12,438 bases of DNA from JAWXVD01 sp044425705. GTDB taxonomy: Bacteria > Bacillota > Clostridia > Lachnospirales > Lachnospiraceae. The notes under the pieces were generated by a model. It made no database searches and had not been told where the DNA came from. It saw only the letters and a list, made by a program, of their open reading frames with translations. The translations under genes were made by a program, and so were the position numbers. The first letter of the stretch is position 1. The number at the start of each line of letters is the position of its first letter. This document shows, in pieces, positions 1 through 6,385 of this stretch. The DNA is taken from assembly GCA_044425705.1 (NCBI GenBank), contig JAWXVD010000100.1:1-12438 (forward strand), in the 5' to 3' direction.

Positions 1-1
1 T

Positions 2-1420
2 GCCAAGAGTATCGAAGCATATGCAAAAAAATTAACAGGAAAAACATTTTATGAAATATTAGATGAACAAAATATAGATGATGAAACAAGAAGAAAAATC
101 ATTGCTGACTATGGAAACCCACGTAGAAAAGGTGGACTTGGTAATTTTCTAGAAGAAATCTATTTTTCCTATAAGGCAAATAGTGATTCACGTGCTGATT
201 TCCATGAAGTGGGAATTGAATTAAAAGCATCCCCTTATGAAATTAATACAAAAAAACAATATCGTGCAGGTGAACGTCTTGTTCTAAGTATGATTGACTA
301 TAATCATCCCGTAGAATTTGAACTACTTACCTCGCACTTATGGGAAAAAATGCAGAAAATACTTCTTGTTTATTACTTCCGCACAAAAGAAATTTCCGAT
401 AAACTTAATTATAGGATTGACTATACTTCTCTCTTTTCTCCTGAAGAAAATGATTTAGAAATTATCAAGGCAGACTATAGAAAAATTGTAAATAAAATTG
501 CAGAAGGAAAAGCTCATGAGCTTTCCGAAGGGGATACCCTTTACCTTGCTGCTTCAACCAAAGGTGCAACCGCTGCTTCTAGTTTTGCTACGCAATATTA
601 CAATCCTAATGAAAAAGCTAAGAAACGTGCATTCTCTTTTAAGCAATCCTATATGCACACCGTACTAAATAATTTAATTCATAAATCATTGGAAGAAACT
701 GAACGAATTATCACTGATTCTACTGCTTTAAAAACAAAAACATTAGAGGATTTTATTCTTGAATCTTTAGATGAATATAAAGGCATCAGTGACCGTAATT
801 TATGCAACCTTTTCAATCGTGAATACAACAATAATAAGGCTCAATGGGTTGATTTAACTTACCGTATGTTAGGAATTAAATCTAATAAAGCCGAAGAATT
901 TTCTAAAGCTAATATTGTTGTGAAGTCTATTCGAATTGAGGAAAATGGATCCATAAAAGAAAGCATGTCATTCCCTTCCTTTGATTTCAAAAAAATAATT
1001 GATGAAGAATGGGAAGAATCATCCGTTTATCGATATTTTGATGAAACAAAATTTTTATTTGTCGTCTATCAAAAACAAGGTGATACTTATATTTTAAATA
1101 AAGCTAAATTTTGGAATATGCCAATAAAAGATTTGGACGGAGATGTTTATACCTGTTGGAAATCAACTTGTGATACTATCAGAAACGGAATCACCTTTAC
1201 CCTAACTAAAAAGGGAATTGAAAACAATTTACCGGGGAGAAAAGATAATCCTATTATGCACGTTCGCCCACATGCTACTAAGAGTGCTTATAAACTAAAT
1301 GATGGTACATGCTATGGCAATTTACAACGTGATGCCTATGAGCTACCTGATGGACAATGGATGACTCGTCAATGCTTTTGGTTAAATAATAGTTATATTC
1401 TAGACCAACTAAATTTATAA
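2..1420 (+). CDS. Sau3AI-type GATC restriction endonuclease, 5' end missing
   Basis: Type II restriction endonuclease of the Sau3AI/MutH family, expected to cut DNA at GATC. The reading frame is open to the left window edge, so the true start lies outside; 472 residues are visible, close to the length of Sau3AI. The MutH-type catalytic set is present: D (197-199), E (218-220) and K (224-226) in ADFHEVGIELK, with the D-x6-E-x-K spacing of MutH, plus an upstream Glu pair (152-157) after GLGNF. Family blocks recognisable further on are GKAHELSEG, TKGA, RAFS, ESMSFPSFDF, EEWEES, HVRPHA and the C-terminal WMTRQCFWLNNSYI. The family has a second, MutH-like effector domain in the C-terminal half. 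A GTG at 209 is not the start, because it would remove the catalytic Asp. A cognate methyltransferase is expected upstream but is not in view. Gene ends at a hairpin terminator. Confidence 0.93.
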   Translation, partial: AKSIEAYAKKLTGKTFYEILDEQNIDDETRRKIIADYGNPRRKGGLGNFLEEIYFSYKANSDSRADFHEVGIELKASPYEINTKKQYRAGERLVLSMIDYNHPVEFELLTSHLWEKMQKILLVYYFRTKEISDKLNYRIDYTSLFSPEENDLEIIKADYRKIVNKIAEGKAHELSEGDTLYLAASTKGATAASSFATQYYNPNEKAKKRAFSFKQSYMHTVLNNLIHKSLEETERIITDSTALKTKTLEDFILESLDEYKGISDRNLCNLFNREYNNNKAQWVDLTYRMLGIKSNKAEEFSKANIVVKSIRIEENGSIKESMSFPSFDFKKIIDEEWEESSVYRYFDETKFLFVVYQKQGDTYILNKAKFWNMPIKDLDGDVYTCWKSTCDTIRNGITFTLTKKGIENNLPGRKDNPIMHVRPHATKSAYKLNDGTCYGNLQRDAYELPDGQWMTRQCFWLNNSYILDQLNL

Positions 1421-1427
1421 AACTAGT

Positions 1428-1466
1428 TTAGGAAGAGATACCATTTTGCATCTCTTCCTAATTCCA
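1428..1466 (+). terminator. Terminator after the restriction endonuclease gene
   Basis: Perfect 12-bp stem, TTAGGAAGAGAT (1428-1439) with ATCTCTTCCTAA (1450-1461), and a 10-nt loop. It begins 8 bases after the endonuclease stop codon. The tail is only moderately T-rich. It may also serve the convergent gene ending at 1476. Confidence 0.75.
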
Positions 1467-1475
1467 TTTAATCCA

Positions 1476-1883
1476 CTATTCCCCCATCATCTCCCCATAA
1501 TGCCCTTCAATCCCCTCACTAATTCTTTTCGCTTCCCCATCATCCAACAGCCCCCAATCCCTTAACTGAAATACCATCAGTTGCATTTTATAATACTCTG
1601 GATTAGAAGCCACCATCTTTCTCATATCTCCCATAATCTCATCTCTTGTATGTGTTTCTAAATATTCATGAATTTCCTCTGGAATATCTTCTTTCCGTAT
1701 TGTCATTCCCCCTGTACTTGCCATTGGCTTCTGAATTTCCTGTAATTGGATAATATAATTCTTATCATTTTTTAGAGAAACAACAACCTGATTTCTTTCC
1801 TCTTCCACCTGCATTTCCCTAATTTCTAAATCTGATTCTACTAGTAATTCTACTATTTTATTTCTAAATTCTTTTAAATTCAT
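1476..1883 (-). CDS. Hypothetical acidic protein divergent from an XRE regulator
   Basis: I do not recognise this 135-aa protein. It is charged and acid-rich, with no membrane segment or signal peptide. The N-terminal half reads as a helix (NLKEFRNKIVELLVES) followed by alternating strands (NQVVVSLKNDKNYIIQLQEI). The C-terminal half is helical (PEEIHEYLETHTRDEIMGDM) and ends GHYGEMMGE. The start was placed at the ATG at 1883, because AAGGAGG sits 5 bases before it; an in-frame ATG at 1904 lies upstream of that site and inside a palindromic operator. A very good promoter (TTGTCA-17-TATAAT) lies in the shared intergenic region, so expression is probably controlled by the divergent XRE protein. 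Its place beside a restriction gene suggests cargo or defence-related accessory function, which is inference only. Confidence 0.7.
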   Translation of the reverse strand: MNLKEFRNKIVELLVESDLEIREMQVEEERNQVVVSLKNDKNYIIQLQEIQKPMASTGGMTIRKEDIPEEIHEYLETHTRDEIMGDMRKMVASNPEYYKMQLMVFQLRDWGLLDDGEAKRISEGIEGHYGEMMGE

Positions 1884-1899
1884 AACTTCCTCCTTTTTC

Positions 1900-1916
1900 G
1901 ACATTTAGTAAATGTC
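1900..1916. promoter_or_regulatory. Palindromic operator O1
   Basis: GACATTTAGTAAATGTC is a perfect palindrome with 8-bp arms around a central G. It sits between the minus-strand TATAAT box and the ribosome binding site of the hypothetical gene. It is a likely binding site for the adjacent XRE regulator. Confidence 0.65.
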
Positions 1917-1928
1917 ATTTTGCTGTTG

Positions 1929-1957
1929 ATTATATCATATACTCTTTTTAATGACAA
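1929..1957 (-). promoter_or_regulatory. Promoter for the 135-aa hypothetical gene
   Basis: On the minus strand, -35 TTGTCA (1952-1957) and -10 TATAAT (1929-1934) are separated by exactly 17 bases. Transcription would start near 1922, about 40 bases before the ATG at 1883. The -35 overlaps one GACA-N9-TGTC dyad, and the other dyad lies in the first transcribed bases, an arrangement typical of repression. Confidence 0.75.
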
Positions 1958-1969
1958 TCAGTGCATGTC
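1953..1969. promoter_or_regulatory. Palindromic operator O2
   Basis: GACAATCAGTGCATGTC has the same 17-bp GACA-N9-TGTC layout as O1, with outer arms conserved and two mismatched positions per arm. It covers the minus-strand -35 box and ends 3 bases before the AGGAGG of the XRE gene, so binding here could repress both genes. Confidence 0.55.
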
Positions 1970-1982
1970 AATAGGAGGTCGT

Positions 1983-2228
1983 ATGTATAAAAACAAATCA
2001 TCTGATGGACGGAATAATATTAGTGGCTTAAGAATCAAGGAATTACGTGAAAAATTACCCAATTCTCCATCCCAAAAACAATTTGCCGATATGTTACAAA
2101 TCGCAGGTCTGGACTTAGATAAGAATGCCATTCAACGAATAGAAGCTGGTAGCCGTTTTGTTACTGACATTGAATTAAAAGTCTTTGTACAAGTTTTAAA
2201 CACAACCTACGAAAAATTACTGGACTAA
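1983..2228 (+). CDS. Small XRE-family HTH regulator (81 aa)
   Basis: An 81-aa DNA-binding protein that is almost entirely one XRE/Cro-CI helix-turn-helix domain. It reads GLRIKELREKL, then QKQFADMLQIAG (helices 1-2), a recognition region around LDKNAIQRIEAGSRFVTD, then IELKVFVQVLNTTYEKLL (helices 4-5). The ATG at 1983 is preceded by AGGAGG; an upstream in-frame start at 1920 has no such site and would run through the promoter. It is transcribed away from the 135-aa hypothetical gene and probably binds the two GACA-N9-TGTC dyads between them. Its size and position near a restriction gene resemble restriction-modification controller (C) proteins, but this XRE subfamily is common in Firmicute mobile elements without such a role. 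Confidence 0.85.
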   Translation: MYKNKSSDGRNNISGLRIKELREKLPNSPSQKQFADMLQIAGLDLDKNAIQRIEAGSRFVTDIELKVFVQVLNTTYEKLLD

Positions 2229-2256
2229 ATTCACCCATTATATATTTTACAAACTT

Positions 2257-2309
2257 AAGAGAGTTATGGCTGATTACCTTGTTTCCTGTAACCATGCCAT
2301 AACTCTCTT
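2257..2309. terminator. Strong bidirectional terminator between cargo and mobilization genes
   Basis: Perfect 14-bp stem, AAGAGAGTTATGGC (2257-2270) with GCCATAACTCTCTT (2296-2309), and a 25-nt loop. It lies between the convergent ends of the XRE gene (2228) and the mobilization operon (2323). T or A runs flank it only weakly on the outside, and the loop is long for a classic terminator. Confidence 0.65.
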
Positions 2310-2322
2310 TGCAATAATTTTC

Positions 2323-2961
2323 TTAAAAATCAAGTATTACATATGCTGTAATTACCACACTATACATGCAAGCTCCTACTATTAATAGATAACACCTATC
2401 TTTTATAGTTTTCCATTTCTTTTCTAAATTTTCTATCTTTCTTTTATGCGACCTAGTCACTCGTGCTATTTCTTGATTTACTAGATTTTTTGTACGATTT
2501 TTAATTTCTATTTCCATATACTTTTTCATTTCTTCTAGCTTTTTATCCTTCTCCTCCAATTTCTTTCCCTGATAAGACATAATCATTTCATATGCTTTCA
2601 CCGATACATTTTTCTTATCTGCATCTGCTTTAACGACTGCAATCTCTTTTTTTGCTTCGTCCCATATACTCTGCTGGTTTTCCTTTAGTAACTTGTTCAG
2701 ATTCTCGTTCTTGTCCGCTAACTTCTGCATCTCTGACTTGAGTTCTGATATGATGAATAAATTCTGCTGTATCTTCTTCTGATCTTGGTTCATCAACTGT
2801 TGCAGGTTTTCCTTCTCCCTTGTTACTATTTGTAAGGCTGTTGATTGCTCCTCTAACAGCACTTTCCACTTCGTTGTAGTATCTTGCAAGTTCTCCTGAT
2901 TCACAGGATTCTGTGGACTGCTCTCCTTCCCTATATTCTCTTTCCTGTCTTTTAAATTCAT
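2323..2961 (-). CDS. Coiled-coil, C-terminally membrane-anchored mobilization accessory protein, overlapping the relaxase gene
   Basis: A 212-aa protein, largely heptad-rich coiled coil (about residues 30-185: repeated E/K/Q/L, for example KLEEKDKKLEEMKKY). It ends in one hydrophobic segment at about 190-210 (CYLLIVGACMYSVVITAYVIL), so the bulk would face the cytoplasm on a C-terminal anchor. The first 332 bases overlap the relaxase gene in another frame. It is nevertheless a convincing gene: AAAGGAGG lies 9 bases before its ATG, inside relaxase coding sequence. Known mobilization loci such as RSF1010 mobA/mobB and ColE1 mbeA/mbeB/mbeD also nest small accessory genes out of frame in the relaxase gene, and RSF1010 MobB is a membrane protein that helps the relaxosome meet the secretion channel. 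A similar role is inferred here; no sequence relationship is claimed. Confidence 0.75.
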   Translation of the reverse strand: MNLKDRKENIGKESSPQNPVNQENLQDTTTKWKVLLEEQSTALQIVTREKENLQQLMNQDQKKIQQNLFIISELKSEMQKLADKNENLNKLLKENQQSIWDEAKKEIAVVKADADKKNVSVKAYEMIMSYQGKKLEEKDKKLEEMKKYMEIEIKNRTKNLVNQEIARVTRSHKRKIENLEKKWKTIKDRCYLLIVGACMYSVVITAYVILDF

Positions 2962-3760
2962 CTAATAATGCCTCCTTTCCCACCTGCAGGTGAAATGTCT
3001 TTTCTAAATTTGTATTACGAACTTTTTTCCCTTCTTCATTTTCAAAGGTAATATGTTTTCGCCGATCAGACCAATTCACCTTCCATCCTTTGTTTCTCAT
3101 ATTTTTAATGAAATTCACTTTGCTAGTACATTGTGCCATAGCATCTATGACTGCCATAGCACATTCCACTACATAACTTTTCTTTGATTCATTTTGTAGT
3201 AAATGGTATTTATCTTTTCCCCATGCGATTACATGTCCCTCATCTAAAGATTTTCCTGAAAAGTCCTTTCCTTTTTCTGCCACACGAAGTCCTCTGTCTA
3301 TACACATTTTATTGGTAAATTGTTTCATCCGCTCCAAATCATATTTTGTGGTATGTAATTTATGTCCATCCTCATAATTAACAGAATTAGTAACTAAGTG
3401 ACAATGGATATGGTCACGATCTCTATGTACTGTCACCACCGTTTGAAAGCCTACAAACCATTTATCAGCAAATTCTTTTCCAAAATCCAAAGCTTCTTCC
3501 AATGTAATCTGTTCATCCTGATGCCATGAAATAATATTATGTGCATACATACGTCCTGTATCTTTGCCCCAAATCCTTTTTTCTTGTAAAAAAGATTGAT
3601 AAACATCATCATAGTTAATACTGCTATAAGCATATGGACCAGTAATGTAGCTTAATGCTTCACTTGTTTTTTCTTTCTTCAAAATGTACTCTAAACAATT
3701 TCTCATTGCTCCATGACTCTTTGTTGACTTATTAATTGTCTTATTAATTGCCAATGCCAA
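2630..3760 (-). CDS. mobA: MobA/MobL-type relaxase (MOBP-like)
   Basis: A 376-aa relaxase that would nick oriT, attach covalently to the 5' end and pilot the strand to the recipient. The metal-binding motif III is clear at 112-121 (HRDRDHIHCH: H112, D114, H117, H119). Motif I lies near residues 17-30 (GAMRNCLEYILKKEK), and Y25 is the best candidate nicking tyrosine. The nuclease domain covers roughly 1-265. The last 110 residues are polar and low in hydrophobics, and their DNA is shared with the coiled-coil gene. The start is a TTG at 3760 with AAGGAG 5 bases upstream; the first 58 bases overlap mobC, suggesting coupled translation. Assignment to MOBP is from the motif and the MobC partner. 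There are no secretion genes nearby, so transfer would need a helper element. Confidence 0.92.
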   Translation of the reverse strand: MALAINKTINKSTKSHGAMRNCLEYILKKEKTSEALSYITGPYAYSSINYDDVYQSFLQEKRIWGKDTGRMYAHNIISWHQDEQITLEEALDFGKEFADKWFVGFQTVVTVHRDRDHIHCHLVTNSVNYEDGHKLHTTKYDLERMKQFTNKMCIDRGLRVAEKGKDFSGKSLDEGHVIAWGKDKYHLLQNESKKSYVVECAMAVIDAMAQCTSKVNFIKNMRNKGWKVNWSDRRKHITFENEEGKKVRNTNLEKTFHLQVGKEALLDEFKRQEREYREGEQSTESCESGELARYYNEVESAVRGAINSLTNSNKGEGKPATVDEPRSEEDTAEFIHHIRTQVRDAEVSGQERESEQVTKGKPAEYMGRSKKRDCSR

Positions 3761-4083
3761 TCACACTCCTTCTTAATTTCACCAATTTCTGTACCAATAA
3801 CTTGCATCTCCATACTACTTGGTAAGTTACCTGTTCTATTAGCTATATAAGCCATTTGATTAATATTTGTTGCTACACCTCGGACTTGCTTCACCAACTC
3901 CCCTAATGTCCTATTTACTTCTTTTAATGCTCTAGTATCTTCTACTGTTGCTATGGTAACCCCTTTCATTGCATTGATCATAAAAGACTGTTGGGTCTGC
4001 CCTGTTTGTTTTAAGTTCTGTTGCAAAAATGCATGTTCTTCTGCATTCATTCGCACTGTAATTACTTTATTTCTTTGTCTCAC
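3703..4083 (-). CDS. mobC: MobC-family relaxosome accessory protein
   Basis: A 126-aa protein expected to bind oriT and help the relaxase open DNA around nic. The N-terminus has the ribbon of a ribbon-helix-helix fold (RNKVITVRMNAEEHAFLQQN), and the middle carries the MobC signature (LGELVKQVRGVATNINQMAYIANRTG). The start is placed at GTG 4083, with AAAGGAG 7 bases upstream; the longer frame beginning at 4122 has no good ribosome site. Its 3' end overlaps the relaxase start by 58 bases, the usual mobC-mobA order. It is the first gene downstream of the probable oriT. Confidence 0.87.
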   Translation of the reverse strand: MRQRNKVITVRMNAEEHAFLQQNLKQTGQTQQSFMINAMKGVTIATVEDTRALKEVNRTLGELVKQVRGVATNINQMAYIANRTGNLPSSMEMQVIGTEIGEIKKECDWHWQLIRQLISQQRVMEQ

Positions 4084-4148
4084 CGCTTTTCTCCTTTGAT
4101 TTATTTTGACCTTGATTAGCAAGAAATGAAACTTCTGCTAAAAGGGAT

Positions 4149-4244
4149 CCAAGGGAAGTATTCCCTGGCAAGTTAAGAAAGAGCCAAAGGCTATTTCGAT
4201 GCAATATGGCTTGCCATTTTGCGAAACTTGCCTATCATCCACTA
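4149..4244. repeat. Cluster of hairpins between mobC and the nic region
   Basis: Three short hairpins in a row. AGGGAA-GTA-TTCCCT occupies 4152-4166. AGCC-AAA-GGCT occupies 4182-4192. ATGGC-TT-GCCAT (4206-4217) extends, through one mismatch, with GCAA (4201-4204) and TTGC (4219-4222). CTATCATC (4232-4239) also pairs with GATGATAG (4271-4278). The hexamer GGCAAG or its complement recurs at 4168, 4210, 4228 and 4313. These are plausible MobC or relaxosome binding sites in the probable oriT, and may also overlap the mobC promoter, for which I saw no good -35/-10 pair. Confidence 0.55.
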
Positions 4245-4285
4245 CTCATTTTCACAAGATTTCTAAAATTGATGATAGTGGTTTT

Positions 4286-4365
4286 ATGGTTTTTAATCGG
4301 GAAATACCAACACCTTGCCCTAGGATAAAATCATCCTGCTACAAACACTCCCGATTAAAAATCAT
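4286..4365 (+). other. oriT: Probable origin of transfer (oriT) with IncP-type nic site
   Basis: Large inverted repeat, 16 of 17 matching: left arm 4286-4302 (ATGGTTTTTAATCGGGA) and right arm 4349-4365 (TCCCGATTAAAAATCAT). The 46-bp interval holds a smaller hairpin, AGGAT (4322-4326) with ATCCT (4333-4337), and immediately after it CATCCTGC (4332-4339). This matches the IncP/IncI-type nic consensus YATCCTG/Y exactly, placing the predicted nick between 4338 and 4339 on the plus strand. The 5' end would then lead rightward through parR and parM, with the mob genes entering last, the usual polarity. The region is non-coding and lies directly upstream of mobC. Confidence 0.75.
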
Positions 4366-4405
4366 ATGGCTATAAAAGCCATCCATCCATTGACCTTTTG
4401 CTATG

Positions 4406-4511
4406 ATGTGTGACATATTTTTTATTTGTATAACAAATTGTAACCATTATTTTTTTCATATATTATTTGTCCTACCAATTGTCATACAATACCATTCATT
4501 CTGTCACACAT
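4406..4511. repeat. AT-rich repeat region, candidate centromere or operator
   Basis: The rest of the gap between oriT and the ParR-like gene holds a perfect 10-bp inverted repeat, ATGTGTGACA (4406-4415) and TGTCACACAT (4502-4511). Between the arms are clustered TTGT/ACAA units (TTGTATAACAA, ACAAATTGT, CCAATTGTCATACAAT). Clustered short repeats next to parMR could be the parC centromere bound by the ParR-like protein. There is no room for it upstream of parM, where only 15 bases separate genes. A role in oriT or in mobC transcription is equally possible. Confidence 0.4.
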
Positions 4512-4526
4512 ATGGTAGATGTCATT

Positions 4527-5021
4527 TTAGAGGTTCTGTAGATAAGAAAATGCTTCTTCTGGTATATCATCACTTTCCTTTTCTATTATTTGCATTTTCT
4601 TTTCCACTGTTTCTCTATCATTTGATGCATCCGCTATGTTAAAATTCTCTTTTCTGATATCATCAATATCTTTTACTACAACACTTTTCAATAAGGCATT
4701 GACTACTGATTCCACAATTACATTTACAAGTTTCTTGTCATGTTCCTCCAAAGATTGCAAAAATAATTCTCTTTGTTTCTCTGCCTGTTGTTCCATGTAT
4801 GTTGTAATGATTTCCTGCATGTTTTCCTGTTGATTCATTTCCTCTTGCATTTTATGAAAATCCTTTAATACCATTTTAATGTATGCTCCACTACTGCTAT
4901 AAGTTTCTTCACCTGCACCTCTACCATGCCGTATAATGGCATCATATAAGGCCTTTTCATCCTCATGTGCTATGTTTAATCGAAATGATATTGTTTTCTG
5001 TAATTCCTTTTTTCCTGCCAT
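4527..5021 (-). CDS. ParR-like DNA-binding partner of ParM
   Basis: A 164-aa protein encoded directly downstream of the parM-like gene, the usual position of parR. The N-terminus resembles a ribbon-helix-helix DNA-binding domain (KTISFRLNIAHEDEKALYDAI, then a second helix after SSSGAYIKMVLKDF). The rest is a Gln/Glu-rich helical tail with coiled-coil character (KMQEEMNQQENMQEII) and an acidic C-terminus, where ParR proteins bind the ParM filament end. The ATG at 5021 is preferred, since GGGAG lies 6 bases before it but touches the alternative ATG at 5027. The assignment rests on context and architecture rather than a diagnostic motif; another relaxosome protein is the alternative. Confidence 0.65.
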   Translation of the reverse strand: MAGKKELQKTISFRLNIAHEDEKALYDAIIRHGRGAGEETYSSSGAYIKMVLKDFHKMQEEMNQQENMQEIITTYMEQQAEKQRELFLQSLEEHDKKLVNVIVESVVNALLKSVVVKDIDDIRKENFNIADASNDRETVEKKMQIIEKESDDIPEEAFSYLQNL

Positions 5022-5065
5022 ATACATCTCCCATTTCCTATGTGTTCACTTCTCATTATGTATTT

Positions 5066-5980
5066 TTAGATTTTTCGTATCTGCCTTGCTAAGAACTCAT
5101 ACCCCTTTGCATTTGCTCGTACATCCTCTAAACAATGAATGTTAATTCCTCTTTGTGAACCATACTGTTTCATTACTAAAGCACCACCGCCTGTATATAC
5201 TACAGGAATCATTTGTAAATCAAATCCCAATTCTGATAATTTTGCTTCAATTCTTTTTGCAAATTCTAACAACCCTAGTTGAATGATATCTTTACATTCA
5301 TCTGGCATCATCACATCTTGTCCCATGATTATTTGATGAATCATATCCTCACTCACCCTGCGATTGCAATTCTGAAATACTGTATTTTTTATGTTCTCCA
5401 TACATTGAATCAAGGCTTCTGGAATGGAAGTACTCTCACTTTCAATTGGCACATAATTTCTAGTGTGAATAATATCAATTGTCTTAGATCCAATATCTAC
5501 AATTAAATTTTCTCTTCCGTATGCTCTTAATTTATCTGCAATAGCTGCATAACATTGAGGAAATACATACACATCTTGTATCTCAATGCTATAATTACGA
5601 CCAAAAAACTGAAATTTTAATTCCCCCTTTCTCAACAAATACTGTTGAAATTCCAATTTTTCTTTTCCCAGTCTACTAAAAGGTAATCCTACTGCTAATA
5701 TAACATTTGCACTATGTTTTTGATAAACATCTAATTCTTTGGCTATGGCTACTAAGGTTAACAGAAAATAATTATCATCTTCTGTTTTTGTTTCCATCAT
5801 AGGAAGTCTTCCTTCTCCTACTTTGTAATTATTTCCGTCAAATACTAATGTATTGGTGGAAAGTGTTGCTTCTCCACCTAATTTCTCCACTCCATTCTCA
5901 AATGTACTGTGTGGTGTCTTCATCATACAAAATCCATGGTCAATACCTACTATTAATAAATTTTTATCACTTATATACAT
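5066..5980 (-). CDS. parM: ParM/StbA-type actin-like ATPase (plasmid segregation)
   Basis: A 304-aa actin-fold ATPase that would polymerise and push apart copies of the element bound by its ParR partner (type II partition). The actin-family nucleotide motifs are all visible: phosphate 1 at 11-22 (VGIDHGFCMMKT), phosphate 2 at about 160-170 (IVDIGSKTIDI) and the adenosine motif at 260-269 (VYTGGGALV). Length suits the ParM/Alp families. The ATG is preceded by GGAG at 7 bases. It lies 15 bases downstream of the MobC-like gene and 44 bases upstream of the ParR-like gene, in the same operon as the integrase. Finding a partition ATPase beside an integrase and relaxase implies a multicopy or autonomous extrachromosomal stage. 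Confidence 0.88.
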   Translation of the reverse strand: MYISDKNLLIVGIDHGFCMMKTPHSTFENGVEKLGGEATLSTNTLVFDGNNYKVGEGRLPMMETKTEDDNYFLLTLVAIAKELDVYQKHSANVILAVGLPFSRLGKEKLEFQQYLLRKGELKFQFFGRNYSIEIQDVYVFPQCYAAIADKLRAYGRENLIVDIGSKTIDIIHTRNYVPIESESTSIPEALIQCMENIKNTVFQNCNRRVSEDMIHQIIMGQDVMMPDECKDIIQLGLLEFAKRIEAKLSELGFDLQMIPVVYTGGGALVMKQYGSQRGINIHCLEDVRANAKGYEFLARQIRKI

Positions 5981-5995
5981 AACTTTTCTCCATTT

Positions 5996-6385
5996 CTAAT
6001 TTTCTATTTCTTCTTTTTGCTTCTCTTCATTGATTCCATATATACCATCCAAAAGTAATAAAATCATTTTCAAAGATTCTAAACATTTCTCATCTAATTC
6101 ATCCACTACCTGCATATGACATATCTGGTTATCAATCTTTTTCATAGTTCTTTTCATCTCATCGAATGTTCTCACATTCCCTGTAACATGAATTTTTTGG
6201 TACATACAACTTTGGATAAAGTAATCAGATTTAGATAATCCACTTAATAAAATCCGATTATCAATAAATTCCTTTTCTTCTTCTGACACTCTAAAATTAA
6301 TAATTATATTTCTTCTCCGATTTTTTTCTGTCACTTTCCCCTTTGCATTAGATAATAGTTTACTTCTTCTATAAATTTTACTCAT
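5996..6385 (-). CDS. MobC-like ribbon-helix-helix protein
   Basis: A 129-aa basic protein. Residues about 23-60 (RRRNIIINFRVSEEEKEFID, then a helix GLSKSDYFIQSCM) match the ribbon-helix-helix N-terminus common to MobC-like and related relaxosome proteins. The remainder is helical, with a hydrophobic patch (LKMILLLLDGIYGI). It lacks the clear MobC signature of the protein at 3703-4083. Its ATG overlaps the integrase stop region by 8 bases, with AGAGGAG 7 bases upstream, so translation is probably coupled to the integrase. Possible roles are a second relaxosome DNA-binding protein, an integrase accessory factor or an additional centromere-binding protein; the sequence alone does not decide. Confidence 0.7.
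   Translation of the reverse strand: MSKIYRRSKLLSNAKGKVTEKNRRRNIIINFRVSEEEKEFIDNRILLSGLSKSDYFIQSCMYQKIHVTGNVRTFDEMKRTMKKIDNQICHMQVVDELDEKCLESLKMILLLLDGIYGINEEKQKEEIEN

Noticed and set aside
209..211. GTG as the start of the restriction endonuclease
   Set aside because: Upstream codons are open to the window edge and encode the catalytic Asp and upstream Glu of the family, so the gene must begin further left.
2630..2961. A frameshift error joining the relaxase to the coiled-coil frame
   Set aside because: Not favoured because the inner gene has its own well-spaced AAAGGAGG and ATG, and nested genes are known in relaxase loci. It cannot be fully excluded without relatives.
4403..4642. Plus-strand frame running from the repeat region into the ParR-like gene
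   Set aside because: Cys/His/Phe-rich composition without motifs or ribosome site; it covers the non-coding repeats and the antisense of a better-supported gene.
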